Positions 48,101-58,724 of a DNA stretch of 64,000 nucleotides are shown piece after piece (the first letter of the stretch is position 1; each line of letters begins with the position of its first letter). The DNA lies in the NCBI RefSeq assembly GCF_009727055.1, contig NC_052349.1, positions 45,158,071-45,222,070 on the forward strand, written 5' to 3'. The notes under the pieces were generated by a model, which saw only the letters and a list, made by a program, of their open reading frames with translations, was not told where the DNA came from and searched no databases. A program made the translations under genes and the position numbers. This DNA comes from Benincasa hispida (lineage: Eukaryota; Streptophyta; Magnoliopsida; Cucurbitales; Cucurbitaceae).

Positions 48101-51100
48101 CTGTTATGTTGAACTGGATTGTTTGCAATATTGATGGCAGCTTTATTATCACAAAACAATTTCATTGGAAGTTCATTATCTTGTTGGAGATCTGATAATA
48201 CTTTCTTCAACCAGATTTCTTCACAAATTCCTAGACTCATGGCCCGATACTCAGCCTCAGCACTAATTCTAGCAACAACTCCTTGTTTTTTACTTCTCCA
48301 GGTGACTAGATTTCCCCAGACAAACGTACAATACCCAAACATAGATTTTCTATCAACAACAGACCCTGCTCAATCAGAATCAGTGTAAGCTTCAACAGAT
48401 TGTTTATCGGTTTTCCTGAACATTAGGCCTTTACCAGGAGTTCTTTTCAGATACCGAAGAATACGTTCAACTGCTATCATATGATCTTCACAAGGAGCTT
48501 GCATAAACTGACTCACAGCACTTACTGCATAAGAAATATTTGGTCTTGTGTGAGACAAGTATATCAACTTCCCAACTAACCGCTGATAACTTTCTTTATT
48601 AACAGGAATTCTATCATTCTTATCACCGAGTTTCGCATTGTATTCTACTGGTGTGTCAACAGGTTTATACCCAGTCATACCTGTTTCTTTCAGCAAGTCC
48701 AAAATATATTTTCATTGAGAAACTGATATATCCTCTTTTGAGCGAGCCACTTCCATTCCCAGAAAGTATCTTAGCTTCCCAAAGTCTTTAATTTCAAACT
48801 CTCTAGCCATCTCTGTTTTTAGTCTCGTGACCTCTACATTATCATCCCCATATAAAACAATGTCATCAACGTAGACAATAAGAACAACCATCTTCCCTAA
48901 TGTTGATCTTTTTATAAAAAGAGTGTGATTGGAATGCCCTTGAACATACCCCTATGCTTTCACAAACGTTGTGAACCTGTCAAACCAGGCCCTTGGAGAC
49001 TGTTTCAATCCGCACCTTATTTTTTAATTGACTCTCGTTCGAGAGGGACTCATATAGACTTCCTCCTCAAGTTCCCCATTCAAAAACGCATTTTTAACAT
49101 CAAGTTGGTGTAGAGGCCAATCTTTATTCACAACAACTGACAAAAGTACTCGGATCGTGTTAAGCTTAGCCATAGGTGAAAAAGTCTCAGAATAATCTAC
49201 TCCATATGTTTGACTAAAGCCTCTTGCAATGAGTCTAGTCTTGTACCGGTCAATCGTCCCATCTGACTTGTACTTTATAGTAAACACCCATTTACATCCA
49301 ACTGTCTTGTGCTCTTCAGGCAAAGTCACCGGTTCCCAGGTTCTATTCTTTTTTAGAGCTCTTATTTCTTCCATAATAGCAGATCGCCATTCTGGTTTTT
49401 TCATTGCAACACTTATGTTATCTGGAACCACCTCAGTGTCCAAGCTAGTAGTAAATGCCTTGAACTCGGATGCTAGATTACTATACGTCATGTAACTACG
49501 CATAGGGTATTTAGTACATGAATGAGTACCTTTCCTCAGGGCTATAGGAAGATCAAGTGATGCATCACGTTCTTTCACCTTTCCAGGCTCCTCACCACGA
49601 TTGACTATCTGTGTATCAGAAACTTCAGTAGTATCTTCCACATCATCACTAGCAAGGATCATTTCATCCTCTGCAGCTTCCCCTTCTATTAGTATTACTA
49701 CTTCCTTTCCCCTTGTCTTGCCTGCCTTCATCAGTCTCCATACATATATCATCATTAGGAATATACGTACCTAGACCTGATGGCGAGTCCGACTCCTGCA
49801 CTGGAACCGGCAGTTCTGGTTTAACAGGCGACACTGCTTCCTTCCTGAGATTCTTCCTGTAGTAAGTTTTCCAAGGAACTTGATTGGTAGGAAGGACCAG
49901 ATTATCATGCTCAGGACTAGGGTTAGACAAGGTTTGAATGGATGCTGACTCTAAAGGAATAGCATAAGGTGACCAGTTAGTCTCTTCATTTATGTTCTCC
50001 TCCTGAAGATGACTAATAAGGAAAAACGACTGATCCTGAAGAAAGGTGACATCCATGGAGACATAATATTTTCGAGATGACGGGTGATAGCATTTATATC
50101 CACGTTGATGGAGTGGATATCCAACAAAGACACACTTCTGAGCACGAGGAGTAAATTTCGTGCGGTTTGGACTATGGGAGTGAACAAAAGCAACACAACC
50201 AAAAATCCGAAGAGAAACATCAGAAATCAATCGAGTAGTAGGAAAATACTCTTTAAACAATTCTAAAGGGGTATGAAGATTAAGAATACGAGATGACATC
50301 CGATTAATGAGGTGAGCAGCAGTGAGAACTGCATCTCCCCAGAGGTATGACGGAAGAGTGGCGGATAACATAAGAGACCGGGCTACTTCAACCAGATGCC
50401 GATTTTTACGCTCAGCTACTCCATTTTGTTGTGGAGTGTAAGCACACGAGCTCTGGTGAACAATACCTTTAGAAACAAGAAACTCTCCGAAGGAGGCATT
50501 AAAAAATTCTCGCCCGTTATCACTTCTTAAAATCCCAATCTTTGTTTGAAATTGAGTTTCGACAGTTGTGTAAAACTGTTGGAAAACAGAGGACACTTCA
50601 GATTTATCAGTAAGAAGGAAAATCCAGATGAGACGGGTGTGATCATCTATAAATGTGACAAACCACCGTTTACCAGTGGAAGTAGTAATCGGTGAGGGAC
50701 CCCATACATCACTATGAACAAGAGAAAACGGACTCGAGGGTTTGTAAGGCTGAGAAGGAAAAGAAACCCGATGTTGCTTGGCACGAATACACACATCACA
50801 ATTAAAAGAATAAGTACGAGCATTACGAAATAAATGAGGAAATAAATACTTCATATATTGAAAATTCGGATGTCCTAAGCGAAAATGCCATAACATAACA
50901 TCATGTTCAAAAACAGAGAAATTTAAAGACATAAACCCAGATTGGTGATCATTCCTAGAGGAAGCTTCGTCAGAAAGGAAGTATAGTCCCCTATTGTGTC
51001 AGGTAGTGCCAATCGTCATCCCCGATTTTAGATCCTGAAACAAAACGGAATCTGGTGAGAAAATCGCCTTACACTTCTAATCTCTTGTTATTTTACTGAC

Positions 51101-54100
51101 AGATAACAAATTATACGATATTTTAAGCACATGTTAGGTATTATGTAGGATTAAACCATTAAACGGAGAGATATTGTCTTTTCCTGCAACAAGGGCAAAA
51201 GACCCGTCTGCAATTCGAATACGCTCATTACCAGCACTTGGATTATATGACATAAATAACTCTGAAGAACTTGTAAGGTGATCAGTAGCCCCTGAATCCA
51301 CAATCCATGGTTTTTTACCATTTATACTAATCAAGTCAAAAGAAGGGAAATTACCTGACTGTGCAATTGCACTCACCCCAACCGTACTCGAGCTATGTTT
51401 ACTGTTACCAGAAGATTGCTTCTGAGTTGGTTCATCTACTGAGTCACTTACCAGGGCATGACTAGTATTAGATATGTCATGAGACTGTCGTCGCCTGCTA
51501 TTGTGGGGCTTCCTGTGTAATTTCCAACATTGGTCCTTTGTATACCACAACTTCTTACAATGTTCACAAACAGGTGGAGGTTTTTTATCACCATCAGTAC
51601 CGGACGGCTTGGCGACGAAGGCGGCTGCATCAGTAGTAGGAATGGTATTATTCATAGCACACGACCGATCCTCTTCCAGCCGTATTTCAGAACAGACTTC
51701 TCTAAGTGAAGGAGTCGGGCGCTGGCCCAATATTTGATCACGGACACCATTAAACTTTGGGTTTAATTCAGCCAAAAACACATAAACACGATCTGCTTCC
51801 TCAATCTTCAAATATTGGGCCCCATCCTGGGGACAATTCCAGACAATCTCTCTGCCACAGCATTAGTAGTTTGTTAAAATAAGAAGTAACATCCATGGAC
51901 CCTTGTTTGCATTCATGGACCTGTTTGTTGAGTGTATATAACCGAGAGGCATTCTGTCTTTTAGAGTATAGATCTTGCGCTGTCTCCCAGATATCCTTGG
52001 CTGTTGCAGCATATAGTAGTGGTCTTCCTATCTGGGGTTCCATACTATTCACCAAAACAGACCGTAACAACGAATCTTCCCCTTACCAAATTCGTTCTTG
52101 TGGATCACCTGGGGTCGGCTTTGGAATTTCCCCTGTCAAATATCCAAACTTGTGACGCCCTTCCAAGGCCATCCGGATTGATTGGGACCAGGAAAAATAG
52201 TTCTGGCCATTTAATTTTTCCCCTACGATAAATCCTGCAGAATTACCCATCGAACCAGATAAGTAGGAAACATTAGGCACAATAGGTAATGAGTTTACTG
52301 GATTTTCTGAATAAACTGGTTGAGGATTTGGACCGAACATTGTATCCAAATCAGAAATCTGTTGTTGTAGGTAAGCCAACCGTTGCCTCACATCGTCTGG
52401 GTAACGAGTTGAACTACAAGTGGTTGGAACAGGTGCTGGTCGCTCGGGCTGGTCAAGACCTCGGCTGTTGAACATGGAAGGACCATCGGGTCGGGCTGTG
52501 AAGGAAGAACTCGGGTCGGGCTGTGAAGGAAGTAGGATTGTGAGACAATGGTGCAAAAACTCGGGCTGCGGAAGAACCATCGGGTTGAGCAAAAGACCCT
52601 CGGTTTGGAGCGGAAATAAAAAAATGCGGGTCTGGGTCTGCCCATCTCCGATCTGCCCTGGTTCAACCCGGTTTGCTCTAGACCGGTACCAACCCTGTTC
52701 AGATCGAACCGATAAACCTGCTTCTTGCGTCCGATGCTCCCGATTGATTCTGCCCTGATCGTGATGGCTTCGATCGAAGGTCATCTGTTCTTCGCGGTCA
52801 GCCTGCTCTTCGCGTCCGAGGCTGTCGAATCTGCCCTGATCGTGATGGCTCCGATCGTAGGTCGGCTGTTCTTCACGGCCTCGGCTCGTTTCTGCGTGGA
52901 GAGACCCGATCGGCGAAATCTGATGTGATGGTTCCCACTGATGGCGACTTTTCCGATGATTGCAACTGGACAGTAGAAATTAACTCCGGTAGGGCATCCT
53001 AAAAACATTCTTTTACAGCTGCTTGTATCACCGTTTTCATGTCAAAACTCGAAGATCCATCAGCAGAAGAAGATTAGGGTTGGTTCTCTTCCATAATGGT
53101 TAGGGTTTTGTCATTGTGCTCTGATACCATGTTAAAAAATAAAGAATAGAGAAGAGAAGAACAATAAGGTTACGTGGAAATCCTAGTACGGGGAGAAAAA
53201 CCACGATATAAAGACTTTTCTTATTTTGTTTTAAATCTGATACACTGAATACTTAGGGACACACTGTATAAATAGACAGTAGGAAACCCTAGGGGTCTTA
53301 CACAATTACATAAATGCCCCTAGGTTAATAACCCTATTTTCAACCGTTAGCAATGGGGAAAGGTGAATTTTGTTGTAAATATAGACTTAGTAAAAATACT
53401 TGGTTCTTTATATAGACACGAGAGACTAAAATTGAGCAGTTTTAACTAACGAATTTTAATCATTATTTTGCTTGCGTTTCCTCAAAAAAGTATATGCTTT
53501 TTAGGGTTAATGGAATTTTAGCCATATTCAAACAATAGTAATATGCTTTTTAGGGTTATCGAAATTTTAGCCATATTCAAACAATAGCAATAACATAAAC
53601 TACATTTCATAGTTTGTGAATTTTGTTTAGGATTTGAAAAATGTTGTGAATGAAGAAAGGTATAAGGAATATACCTGGAATAGGTTCCAAATAAGCTCAC
53701 TGTCTTGCTCGGGCTGCACCTGGATTGGGAGATCTTTTTGTTCAGAAGAATCCTTTCTCTTGGAAGATTATGGGTTTTTTTTTTTTTTTTCTTTGGTTCT
53801 CTGAATTTCCTGGGTGGCTTGTCTCTGCTTTAAATGAGGACTGCTATGCTGTTGTGGTTTCTGGTGGTTGTTTTTAATGCAATCTCTCTTCCAAATATGT
53901 ATGCGTGTGTGTATGTAATTCTGCGTTCTACCTCTATAGCTACTTTATCCCGTTGAGGTTAAATTTTGATATCCGTGGAGTACGACCACAGTATCAAAAC
54001 CCATTGTACTATACTGATGTTTAATTTTGGGTATTTTGATAATTGGATTTAGTTCAAATAATTTTGCATCAGTATTTATTTGCCAAAAAAAATTTAGCTC

Positions 54101-54853
54101 GACATATACTCCTGTGGTCGGAGGTTCAAATTCCATGCCTACGTTGGTTGTAGTAGAAAGAAAGTTTACTTTTCTCGCTGGTCCTGAAGAGCTTGGTTTG
54201 AGATGATAGGTTATTCAGTCCATGGATATTTTAGTAATAGTATGTATTTGGTTACACAGTTTATTGGTATTAATTTCTGTGAATAATTTTATCTCTAGCT
54301 TTAGGAAATTCTCCCGTGACATCATCCAGCCCTCCTGTCGGAGGGAGGCAACTGTTCTCAAGCGTTACGAGACTTGGTTTCGCTGCCGCACATGACTCTC
54401 CATCCTTGAGAATTGAGGAAACTGATTCTGTGCACATTAATGAAGTGAAAAGTAATTTATCTGGTGCCAGCACTGGTACTTTATCTAAATGCCTTTTTGT
54501 TCTTGTTCATTATTGATTATAGTATCTGTTTCTGTTTGGAATGATTTTTGAAAGTGCTTAAAAAATATTTTGAAGCTTAAGAAATTGTTTTTAATCACTT
54601 AGAAAGTCATTTTAATTTCTTTGCACCAAGGCTGATAATTGTGAATGTGGGAATTTTCATCCTTGGGCTCTTTCTAAACCATGCTTGTGTGTTCATTACA
54701 GACGTACAGAATGCAACTCCATCGTTTGCGAATGTAATAACGAGGGCGAAGTCTGGAGGAAGTATGGAATCTCCAAAGGCAAATGAAGCGGGAAAGAAGG
54801 GGAAGAAACCAAGTCGAGTTCTGTTATCCACGGCAGGTGGTCGGCGCTATTGA
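42163..54853 (+). CDS. RNF10: RNF10-family RING-finger E3 ubiquitin ligase homologue, nine exons
   Basis: Exons: 42163-42349, 43010-43053, 44035-45282, 46104-46192, 46308-46410, 46496-46600, 47057-47174, 54299-54475, 54702-54853. All introns are GT-AG. The exons sum to 2,223 bases, one open frame of 740 residues ending AGGRRY-stop. A C3HC4 RING lies at about residues 233-279: [25 protein letters not shown]. It is followed by the family's conserved region (exons 4-5: [40 protein letters not shown]) and a basic helix (exon 6: [14 protein letters not shown]). The N-terminus is Ser/Pro-rich. RING proteins of this type pass ubiquitin from an E2 to substrates; animal RNF10 acts on ribosomal proteins, but a plant role cannot be read here. 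Intron 7 (7.1 kb) holds an antisense copia element and intron 3 a hAT MITE, yet splice sites and frame are intact. Of the alternatives for the start, 42163 is the first ATG after a UTR-like stretch. Confidence 0.93.
45451..45972. mobile_element. GC-rich hAT-type MITE in RNF10 intron 3
   Basis: A 522-bp insert has flanks ttgtatag (45443-45450) and ttgtatcg (45973-45980), an 8-bp target duplication with one mismatch, the hAT length. Ends are TAGGGTCGACAA and, in reverse, GTGTTGGCAATG, an imperfect inverted repeat. Both arms are crowded with GGGGAATCCCC-type palindromes while the core (45590-45760) is strongly AT-rich. It encodes nothing; long frames in it (for example 45760-46074) come from its base composition. 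Confidence 0.8.
47227..47911 (-). repeat. 3' LTR of the intron-7 copia, with a 470-bp extra segment
   Basis: This 685-bp LTR shares its first ~163 and last ~50 bases (plus-strand order) with the 216-bp 5' LTR. About 471 bases (47389-47859) are present only here. The extra segment contains an inverted repeat (GACAAAAACCTCCC near 47450, GGGAGGTTTTTGTC near 47545) and the N-linked 69-bp duplication described separately. Confidence 0.85.
47567..47705. repeat. Two identical 69-bp copies joined by a single N
   Basis: 47567-47635 and 47637-47705 are identical, and position 47636 is N, the only ambiguous base I noticed. Perfect copies meeting at an N suggest overlapping contig ends that were abutted instead of merged. 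A true tandem duplication is the alternative. Confidence 0.9.
47912..47926 (-). other. Polypurine tract of the intron-7 copia
   Basis: Minus-strand TTGAGGGGAA directly precedes the 3' LTR, whose 5' end is TGTTGAAAATAGGG. Such a purine tract primes plus-strand DNA synthesis and confirms the element's minus orientation. Confidence 0.8.
48028..48702 (-). pseudogene. Copia RT C-terminal part and RNase H (intron 7)
   Basis: Two frames in one reading frame are separated by a single stop. The first (48370-48702) holds [20 protein letters not shown] and [14 protein letters not shown]. The second (48028-48342) holds [20 protein letters not shown] and [20 protein letters not shown], the copia RNase H with its Asp in CDNKAA. 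The stop at about 48369 replaces the usual Trp in DSDWAG and fits a G-to-A change. The rest is well preserved, in line with a young insertion. Confidence 0.9.
48703..49755 (-). pseudogene. Copia reverse transcriptase (intron 7)
   Basis: The frame 49024-49755 carries the RT entry region: [58 protein letters not shown]. It ends in a stop soon after, and about 40 residues normally leading to the palm are disturbed. Beyond, a YVDD catalytic block is intact ([12 protein letters not shown], about 48890-48850) in another frame. A frameshift also separates RT from the upstream integrase frame. It copies element RNA into DNA when intact; this copy cannot. Confidence 0.9.
49664..50932 (-). pseudogene. 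Copia integrase with GAG-pre-integrase domain (intron 7)
   Basis: One uninterrupted frame of 422 residues. It begins with the GAG-pre-integrase part ([18 protein letters not shown]) and a zinc-binding H-H-C-C pattern ([11 protein letters not shown]). The three catalytic residues are in place: Asp in [11 protein letters not shown], Asp in [10 protein letters not shown], Glu in [10 protein letters not shown]. The C-terminal part ([27 protein letters not shown]) is typical of copia. Only the junctions are broken: stops lie upstream toward protease, and a frameshift follows before RT. Confidence 0.92.
51134..52784 (-). pseudogene. Copia gag and protease (intron 7)
   Basis: From 52784 the gag frame carries a Gln/Pro-rich N-terminus, then [29 protein letters not shown] and, after one stop at 52080-52082, [21 protein letters not shown] frameshift near 51830 leads to the frame 51134-51811 with a zinc knuckle [14 protein letters not shown] in which the usual His is Tyr, and the protease motif [12 protein letters not shown] with its catalytic Asp. 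Three further in-frame stops lie between protease and integrase (about 51130-50990). The N-terminal part includes an in-frame 81-bp duplication. Gag packages element RNA; here it is disabled. Confidence 0.9.
52749..52910. repeat. 81-bp direct duplication at the gag start/leader of the intron-7 copia
   Basis: TCTGCCCTGATCGTGATGGC starts at 52749 and again at 52830. Each copy continues through 'gatcg(a/t)aggtc' and 'ctgttcttc(g/a)cgg' and, in part, beyond. The period of 81 is a multiple of three. A shorter direct repeat (GGGTCGGGCTGTGAAGGAAG) lies at 52495-52540 in the gag frame. Confidence 0.85.
53118..53129 (-). other. Primer binding site of the intron-7 copia
   Basis: Minus-strand TGGTATCAGAGC directly follows the 5' LTR end (TTTTTTAACA). 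It is the exact initiator tRNA-Met primer site of plant copia elements. Confidence 0.95.
53130..53345 (-). repeat. 5' LTR of the intron-7 copia (216 bp)
   Basis: Ends on the plus strand are TGTTAAAAAATAAAG and TTTTCAACC, where the 3' LTR has CAACA, so the terminal A has changed to C. It lacks the 471-base segment found in the 3' LTR. It abuts the perfect target duplication GTTAG. Confidence 0.93.
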
Positions 54854-55021
54854 ATATGATAGTGAATCTGTCGATTGTAATAATAATAGAATTTCCAATT
54901 TCAGATGTACAAAGCACTATGTCCATTTGCATTATCAGGACTTCTGACTAAAATCATAGGATTTGCTTGTGGTAGTTTGTGATTAGAAGATAGATTAATA
55001 GCTGTGTACATCAGAAGGCTA

Positions 55022-55027
55022 AATAAA
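55022..55027 (+). terminator. Candidate RNF10 polyadenylation signal
   Basis: AATAAA lies 168 bases after the RNF10 stop codon, preceded by TG/T-rich sequence. Plant poly(A) signals are loose, so this is a suggestion from position alone. Confidence 0.4.
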
Positions 55028-55072
55028 ATGGTTTGTTATCGTTAAATCTATCCTTTCTTTTCCACTAGCAAA

Positions 55073-55840
55073 TAGGGATGTGCATAGAGCGCATCGAAAA
55101 TTGATCCAATCAATCAAAATGGATCGAATCAAGGTTGATCGGTTGGTTTTCTTACAAAAAAATTTGGAAAACTGACCAAATGATATATTATTAATTTTTA
55201 ATTTTTTAGTAAGTATAAAAGTAAACTCACTACTACTGATCTAAGTTCAAGCCTATTACTTTAATATTGATTTATTATATTTTTTTTATGTTGCCTAATT
55301 TTCAAATCCACTAAATAACTTATTTAATTTTTTCATACAAAAATGATTAATCTATATCTCGTAACTATTTGGTTTTGGGTTTTTTGAAAATTAAGTCTAT
55401 TTCATCTCTATTTCTTACAATAATTTGTATTATTGTTAAATATAATGGTTGAATTCTTAGCTAAATCTAAAAACAAAAACTTCTCAAAAGTTATTTTTTT
55501 TTAGTTTTCAAATTTTGACTTGGTTTTTTAAACCATTGGTAGAAAATAGATAACAAAAGAAGAAATTTGGGATAGAAGTAATGCCCATAGATTTAATTTT
55601 TAAAAACAAAAACAAAAAACAAAATGAATATTAAACAGGGGCCTTAGATTTTAAAAAGTTACAAATTATGTTAACCTAACAATAACACTTCATCAATTTA
55701 TCTTTCCTTTTAATTCACTCCTTGACTATGCTTTAAAAAAATCGGACATAAATTGATCGACCGAACCGACTGACCATCGACTTTAACACACTTTTTTGGT
55801 TGGTTTTTTTGGTCCACCAACCGATCGATGATCACCCCTA
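55073..55840. mobile_element. hAT-type MITE downstream of RNF10
   Basis: A 768-bp insert is flanked by CTAGCAAA at 55065-55072 and 55841-55848, a perfect 8-bp target duplication. Ends are TAGGGATGTGCATAG and, in reverse, TAGGGGTGATCATCG. Subterminal parts carry 'gatcgg/ccgatc'-type motifs (ggttgatcggttggtt near 55131; accaaccgatcgatg near 55816). No coding frame is present. Length, ends and duplication fit a non-autonomous hAT element. Confidence 0.88.
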
Positions 55841-55885
55841 CTAGCAAAAATGGTGAATTAGTACAATTCCATGTTTAAAGATCAA

Positions 55886-56130
55886 GGGGGCGTTTGTTGC
55901 GATGAGTTAAGTTGGTAAATATTATCTGGGAAGTTGGATCACATTTGTATTTGGGGTGTAAAGTTGAGTTGCAATGTTTGTGTGTTATGGTGCTGAGTTG
56001 AGTTGAGTTGAGTTAGAAAGTTTGCATTTTGAAGTATAGAGTTGAGTTGAGTTGAATTAAAGTATCTAGTGTAGTTCTTCTAAATGAAATCGATTTTGTC
56101 TTAGGTTTTTTTTTTTTTTTTTTTGCTATA
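55886..56130. repeat. Possible MITE end with GTTGA tandem repeats
   Basis: GGGGGCGTTTGTTGCGATGA at 55886 looks like the terminus of a Tourist/PIF-type MITE. It is followed by (GTTGA)n runs at about 55992-56015 and 56041-56057 and a T-run. A partner end may lie near 57345-57400 ('gagttgagatatgaactcaactta'), but the interior between is LTR-like. Borders and target duplication are unresolved. Confidence 0.35.
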
Positions 56131-56323
56131 TTTTAATTTCCAACTACATTAAAATTCTTAATACTAAAATCAAATACTTAAGAACATAACAAATTTTTAT
56201 TAAATAAGTATATACTACACAAATTTTGAATTTAATTTGTTAACACTCGATTACTAACACATATTTTTTCCATTCCTAAACGTCACCTTTTTGTTTTTCC
56301 TTCTTGAAAATGTAACATACTTT

Positions 56324-56560
56324 TGTTGGATTTTGTGCTCTAAGGCCTCATAGTTAATTAATTATTTAATGCATTATTTAATCTAATTATTAAATATGCA
56401 ATAATGAATTATCCATTATAGTAAAAGTTTGAGGCTATTTCAGGAGATTTGAACAATATGTAGTTGACATGCAGATAGATCATGTTCAAGTAAAAACCTA
56501 AAACCTAAAGGGTCTATAGTATGTGGATAAGGTTTATAGTATATGACCCCTTAGAAATCT
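56324..56560 (+). mobile_element. LTR fragment (start of the 1.9-kb family)
   Basis: TGTTGGATTTTGTGCTCTAA begins a stretch matching the first ~240 bases of the plus-strand LTRs, including 'tagttgacatgcagatagatcatg' and 'tatagtatgtggataagg', which are repeated at 61199-61265. Similarity then stops. Confidence 0.6.
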
Positions 56561-57330
56561 AGACTATGACTAGAAATGAATGAATGAATTTCATAATTCA
56601 AAAGCCATGAGTTACACGCAAATTCTCAAAATATAAAATAAAGAAAAGAATTGCAAAGAAAGTACTAAATGAATTCTGGAGAAATACAATAAGAAGATTC
56701 TATGTAGTGAAATCTCACTTTCTAAAACTTAGTAGGTCGGATCCCACCTCTTTCAAGGGTGAATCCTCTTTTTACACGCGCTCTCGTGGGGTAGGATGAC
56801 CTAGACTAAGGTCCTTTAGAGGAACTCTTGTTCTTGAGGGCATGTTGAATGCAATTGGTGTGAATTTTTCCAAGGATTGATGGATTTTCATAGATGATGA
56901 AGAAGGAGGCTTTCACTCCTTTATATAGGTCAAGATAGTTGAAAGGAGGTCGAAAATTATGCTCGGGAAGCTCTTCCGTCAATAACGATATTGAGAAACA
57001 ACTATGAATTAAAAAGAAACAACCACAAACGATTGTGCACGATCTGAAAAATTAGGGTTTTTCAATGCAGGTGCATTGTTTCAGGAGATGCAGGCTCATC
57101 ATATTACTTTCATGCAAAAAAGTTAAAAATCTTCGTAAACACATGCTAAATCATTTTAAAATAGTAAATACTAACATTAGATGGTTTAAAGACATGTACT
57201 CGTTCATTTTATCAAATCTAGTCCTTTTAAGTGTTTAAATAACATGCAAAATTCTACTTTTTGCTAAAGTAAAGTAACAAAATATTTACCAAAATCATGC
57301 ACTTTGTGATATTTATCAATGATCCTGAAG
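56561..57330. other. Unassigned repeat-like sequence with minus-strand TATA box
   Basis: No protein domain was found. On the minus strand CTATATAAAGGAG near 56935-56923 resembles the TATA box of an LTR promoter, and the sequence below it looks like a leader. It may be part of an LTR I do not recognise. Confidence 0.3.
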
Positions 57331-57960
57331 GAGGAAAAAAAAAGCGGGGGTTTGGGGTGAGGATATGGGTTGCTAGGAGTTGAGATATGAACTCAACTTA
57401 GTGTTTAGAGGACCAAATTTGTATGCCATCAATATTTTATATCCATGTCCACCAATAGTGCACTCAGTTCTCACCACCACTCCAACTACCACCTCTAGAG
57501 CCCAACTCCAGCGGCTTTCAACAATGGTCACTCCTGGCTACATCTGATCACCACCATCAATGACCAACTTTAGTGACCTTCGACGGTGGCCACCTCCACC
57601 AACTCCGATGACCATTATTTTAAATTATAAATCTATAGTATTTTAAAGTCGTTATTTATAGTAATTTGGCATTAATAAAAACACTTTTAGCATATAACAA
57701 ACCAGACAGACTTATATGTAAAAACACTTTCGAGAAAGAGTTGCCAAACACATTAGTGCTTTATTATAAACAGTTTTTATCAAACGTGTTTAAATGGAAA
57801 TGACTTTTTGAAAAAATGCTTTTTCCAAGTTAATGCCGACAAAAGCTTGTATCATGGAAAAAAAGATAAGTATGAACTGGAGTTTGGGAGGTGAAAGGAA
57901 ATTGTCAAACATATCAATCAAATAGATGATTTGAATGGACTTTTTTTTTTTTTTTTTTTT
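57331..57960. other. No gene seen; low-complexity and T-run
   Basis: Contains Pro/Ser-type CCACCA-rich sequence (57470-57610) without an open frame of note and a run of T at about 57939-57961. The short minus frame 57790-57999 is produced by the T-run. Confidence 0.4.
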
Positions 57961-58724
57961 TGTAAGTGGACTTGGTAATTTATTGACCCATATTTTCATA
58001 TATCACAATCCCACTAAATTAGAAATTCCATAATCTAATTAATTTAGATTAAATCTAAATTTCTCTTGGCAACTCAATTTAAATCAATTATCTTCTCCAA
58101 TTTGAATCCAAACTCCAAAATTAAAGAGGATAAAATATAAAACCACAATTTCATTTTTCCTTCTTAAATTTTAAATTCTTTTTAATTTTCAAAATCCAAT
58201 TTTTTTTTCTTTTATTTATTTTCAAATCTTTGTCAAAATTAATCTAAATATTTCAAATCTCTTATCAAATTAATTTACAAACCAATTAACTTAATTTTGG
58301 CTCCAAAACCAAAATTAAAGGGAACATATAATCCAATAGTTGTTTTCCTTTTCTTTGTTTTCAAATCTTTATCTAAATTAATCCAAAAAATCCAAATCTT
58401 TTATCAAATTAATCTCAAACCAATTAACTTCTCCAATTAACTTAATTTTGGCTCCAAAACCAAAATTGAAGGGAACATACAATCCAATAATTGAGATAAA
58501 TTACATCATTCCAAATACTTAATCTTTTTAAAATCACACTTTTCTCCAAGAAAATTATTTCAATTTTTCTTTAAATTGAATTAAGATTCCAATTCTTTAC
58601 GAATATCTTTTAAATTTATTATCTTGCCTCCCAAATTAAACTTTCAGACCCAATTTATCAAAATAACGTCCAAATATTTCAAGATAATTTAATCAAAATT
58701 ACTTGAGAAATCTAGGATGTTACA
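57961..58724 (-). mobile_element. Probable Ty3/gypsy (chromovirus-type) LTR fragment
   Basis: On the minus strand the unit begins TGTAACATCCTAGATTTCTC, an opening typical of Tekay/Del-type gypsy LTRs. A diverged duplication of about 140-150 bases lies inside: 'ttaattttggctccaaaacc' at 58291 and 58442, 'caaatcttt' at 58223 and 58362. The far end was not located; no coding region is attached. Confidence 0.5.

Larger units (their letters stand above)
47227..53345 (-). mobile_element. Full-length defective Ty1/copia element in RNF10 intron 7 (antisense)
   Basis: A 6.1-kb element is flanked by GTTAG at 47222-47226 and 53346-53350, a perfect 5-bp target duplication. Read on the minus strand: 5' LTR (53345-53130), primer site, gag, protease, integrase, RT, RNase H, polypurine tract, 3' LTR (47911-47227). 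Integrase before RT defines copia. Over their shared ~210 bases the LTRs differ by about nine substitutions and one 2-base gap, so it is a fairly recent insertion. Several stops and frameshifts and a gap in RT make it non-autonomous. It lies opposite to the host gene and leaves the splice sites untouched. Confidence 0.95.

Noticed and set aside
52388..52784. Overlapping frames on both strands in the GC-rich gag region
   Set aside because: Only the minus frame ending at 52083 continues into recognisable gag blocks; the others are shadows.
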